From Ignavibacteriota bacterium (GTDB taxonomy: Bacteria > Bacteroidota > Ignavibacteria > Ignavibacteriales > Ignavibacteriaceae): a stretch of DNA of 64,000 nucleotides. The position numbers and the translations under genes were made by a program. A model generated the notes under the pieces. That model made no database searches and was not told the DNA's origin. It was given only the letters and a program-made list of their open reading frames with translations. Positions 63,191 through 64,000 of this stretch are shown here, one piece after another. Location of the stretch: positions 2,527,001 to 2,591,000 of the forward strand of contig CP053446.1 in NCBI GenBank assembly GCA_013285405.1, read 5' to 3'. Position 1 is the stretch's first letter. Each line of letters starts with the position of its first letter.

Positions 63191-64000
63191 CAGTCTGGTT
63201 TCTTCTTACTATTTATAGCATTCAGAACTTTTTCCGGAGTGATCGGGAGCTCAAATATTCTCACACCAATTGCATCTGCAACAGCATTTGCAATTGCTCC
63301 TAGAATCGGAAGAGTAGCACCTTCACCCACTTCCTTTGCACCGAACGGACCATTCGGTTCATAACTGTCAACAATTGAAGTATCAATTGCCGGTATGTCT
63401 GCAGAAGTTGCAATCAAATAATTATGCAAATCCCCGTTGAGCAGCTTTCCTTTTGAATTGAAAACCTGATCTTCAAGCAAAGTTTCGCTCATAGTCATAA
63501 CAATTGCACCTTCAATCTGTCCTTCAACAGCCAGAGGGTTGATAGCGGTTCCGCAATCATGAGCATCCCAGAAATTAAGCACTTTAACTTTTCCTGTTTC
63601 CATATCAACCTCAACTTCACAAACAGAAGCCGAGAAAGAAAAAGCCGGGGATGTTCCCACAGTTGCGCCTTTATATTTTCCTCCAAGCCCTTCTGGTGGT
63701 GAGTAATGACCACGTCCAACAAGCGGACCTTTCTTTGAAAAGAATTCCGCCGCCACTTTATCCCACGGAACAAAATTTTCTGAGTTATTTTTTTCATAAA
63801 ATTTATTTTCACGTGCTTCAATTTTTTCTTCACATACATTTAATAAACCGGAGGCAAACGGAAGAATCTGTTTTCTTACTTCATCGCCAGCCATTTTAGA
63901 GGCATTGCCTCCCATTAGTGTAACCCGGCTTGAGTAAGCCCCGAAACCTATTGGAGTTAAATCACTGTCGGCAGCAACCACACTTATTTTATCAAGAGTA
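63190..64000 (-). CDS. Molybdopterin-binding subunit of xanthine-dehydrogenase family, C-terminal part (HcrA-like, cut by window)
   Basis: The frame is open to the right edge, so only the last ~270 residues are seen; the start is outside. VVAADSDLTPIGFGAYSSRVTLMGGNASKMA is the Moco-binding region and resembles 4-hydroxybenzoyl-CoA reductase alpha (HcrA). KGATVGTSPAFSFSASVCEVEVD, DCGTAINPLAVEGQIEGA and FGAKEVGEGATLPILGAIANAVADAIG (the active-site Glu loop) follow. HcrA removes the ring hydroxyl of 4-hydroxybenzoyl-CoA. Other xanthine-dehydrogenase-family roles cannot be excluded without HcrB/HcrC. Confidence 0.82.
   Translation of the reverse strand, partial: TLDKISVVAADSDLTPIGFGAYSSRVTLMGGNASKMAGDEVRKQILPFASGLLNVCEEKIEARENKFYEKNNSENFVPWDKVAAEFFSKKGPLVGRGHYSPPEGLGGKYKGATVGTSPAFSFSASVCEVEVDMETGKVKVLNFWDAHDCGTAINPLAVEGQIEGAIVMTMSETLLEDQVFNSKGKLLNGDLHNYLIATSADIPAIDTSIVDSYEPNGPFGAKEVGEGATLPILGAIANAVADAIGVRIFELPITPEKVLNAINSKKKPD

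Overview
The window is a contiguous chromosomal segment of an AT-rich bacterium. No rRNA or tRNA gene was recognised, so taxonomy is inference. The mix of YidD/DUF5683-type secreted proteins, a clade II (Sec-type) nosZ cluster, TTG/GTG starts, weak Shine-Dalgarno use and dispersed palindromes best fits the Bacteroidota/Chlorobi/Ignavibacteriota group, most likely an Ignavibacteria-type organism.

Positions 1-24.5 kb are mostly housekeeping. They hold a truncated TPR protein, an AlbA_2 regulator, a SPOUT methyltransferase and rlmN, an acyl-CoA dehydrogenase, a YidD-like secreted gene with two paralogous membrane proteins, a ferredoxin, an MBL hydrolase with a Rieske protein, queG, trxB, an ECF sigma/anti-sigma pair, era, acyP-ispF-dedA-lnt, a PIN toxin pair, threonine aldolase, a thioesterase, a DEDDy exonuclease, a REP-associated transposase (RAYT) with its REPs, purL and yihY. 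Dispersed palindromes fill the gaps here, and some run into coding sequence (rlmN, purL).

Positions 24.6-34.4 kb are a plus-strand N2O-respiration cluster: cytochrome c, nosZ (clade II), a membrane protein, nosL, nosD, nosF, nosY, an 8-TM/cytochrome c fusion, a DoxX-like protein and a GAF protein. A decayed DUF559 gene framed by two 143-bp direct repeats has landed between nosF and nosY.

Positions 34.4-54.8 kb are almost all minus strand. They carry nitrate respiration (diheme cytochrome c, narG, narH, a heme-binding protein, narJ, narI, narK), two hemerythrins, a CopD-like protein, an orphan radical SAM protein, a half-size ChrA, and molybdenum-cofactor genes (moaA, moaC, a MOSC protein, moeA, mobA). 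The nos and nar promoters share the same 24-bp dyad (TAATCAGA-N8-TCTGATTA), followed exactly 14 nt later by the same AAATCCCT-W-TTTTT block. This points to one shared regulator.

Positions 55.1-64 kb, also minus strand, carry an anaerobic aromatic (benzoyl-CoA) module: an HcrA-like molybdoenzyme subunit (cut by the window edge), a BcrA/BcrD-type ATPase, thiolase, 6-hydroxycyclohexenoyl-CoA dehydrogenase, 6-oxocyclohexenoyl-CoA hydrolase, dienoyl-CoA hydratase, a 3-hydroxyacyl-CoA dehydrogenase/enoyl-CoA hydratase fusion, and mocA. The likely logic is oxidation of 4-hydroxybenzoate- or benzoate-type compounds coupled to nitrate and N2O reduction. mobA (MGD for NarG) and mocA (MCD for the HcrA-type enzyme) each sit beside their likely client. 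No nitrite or NO reductase is in the window.
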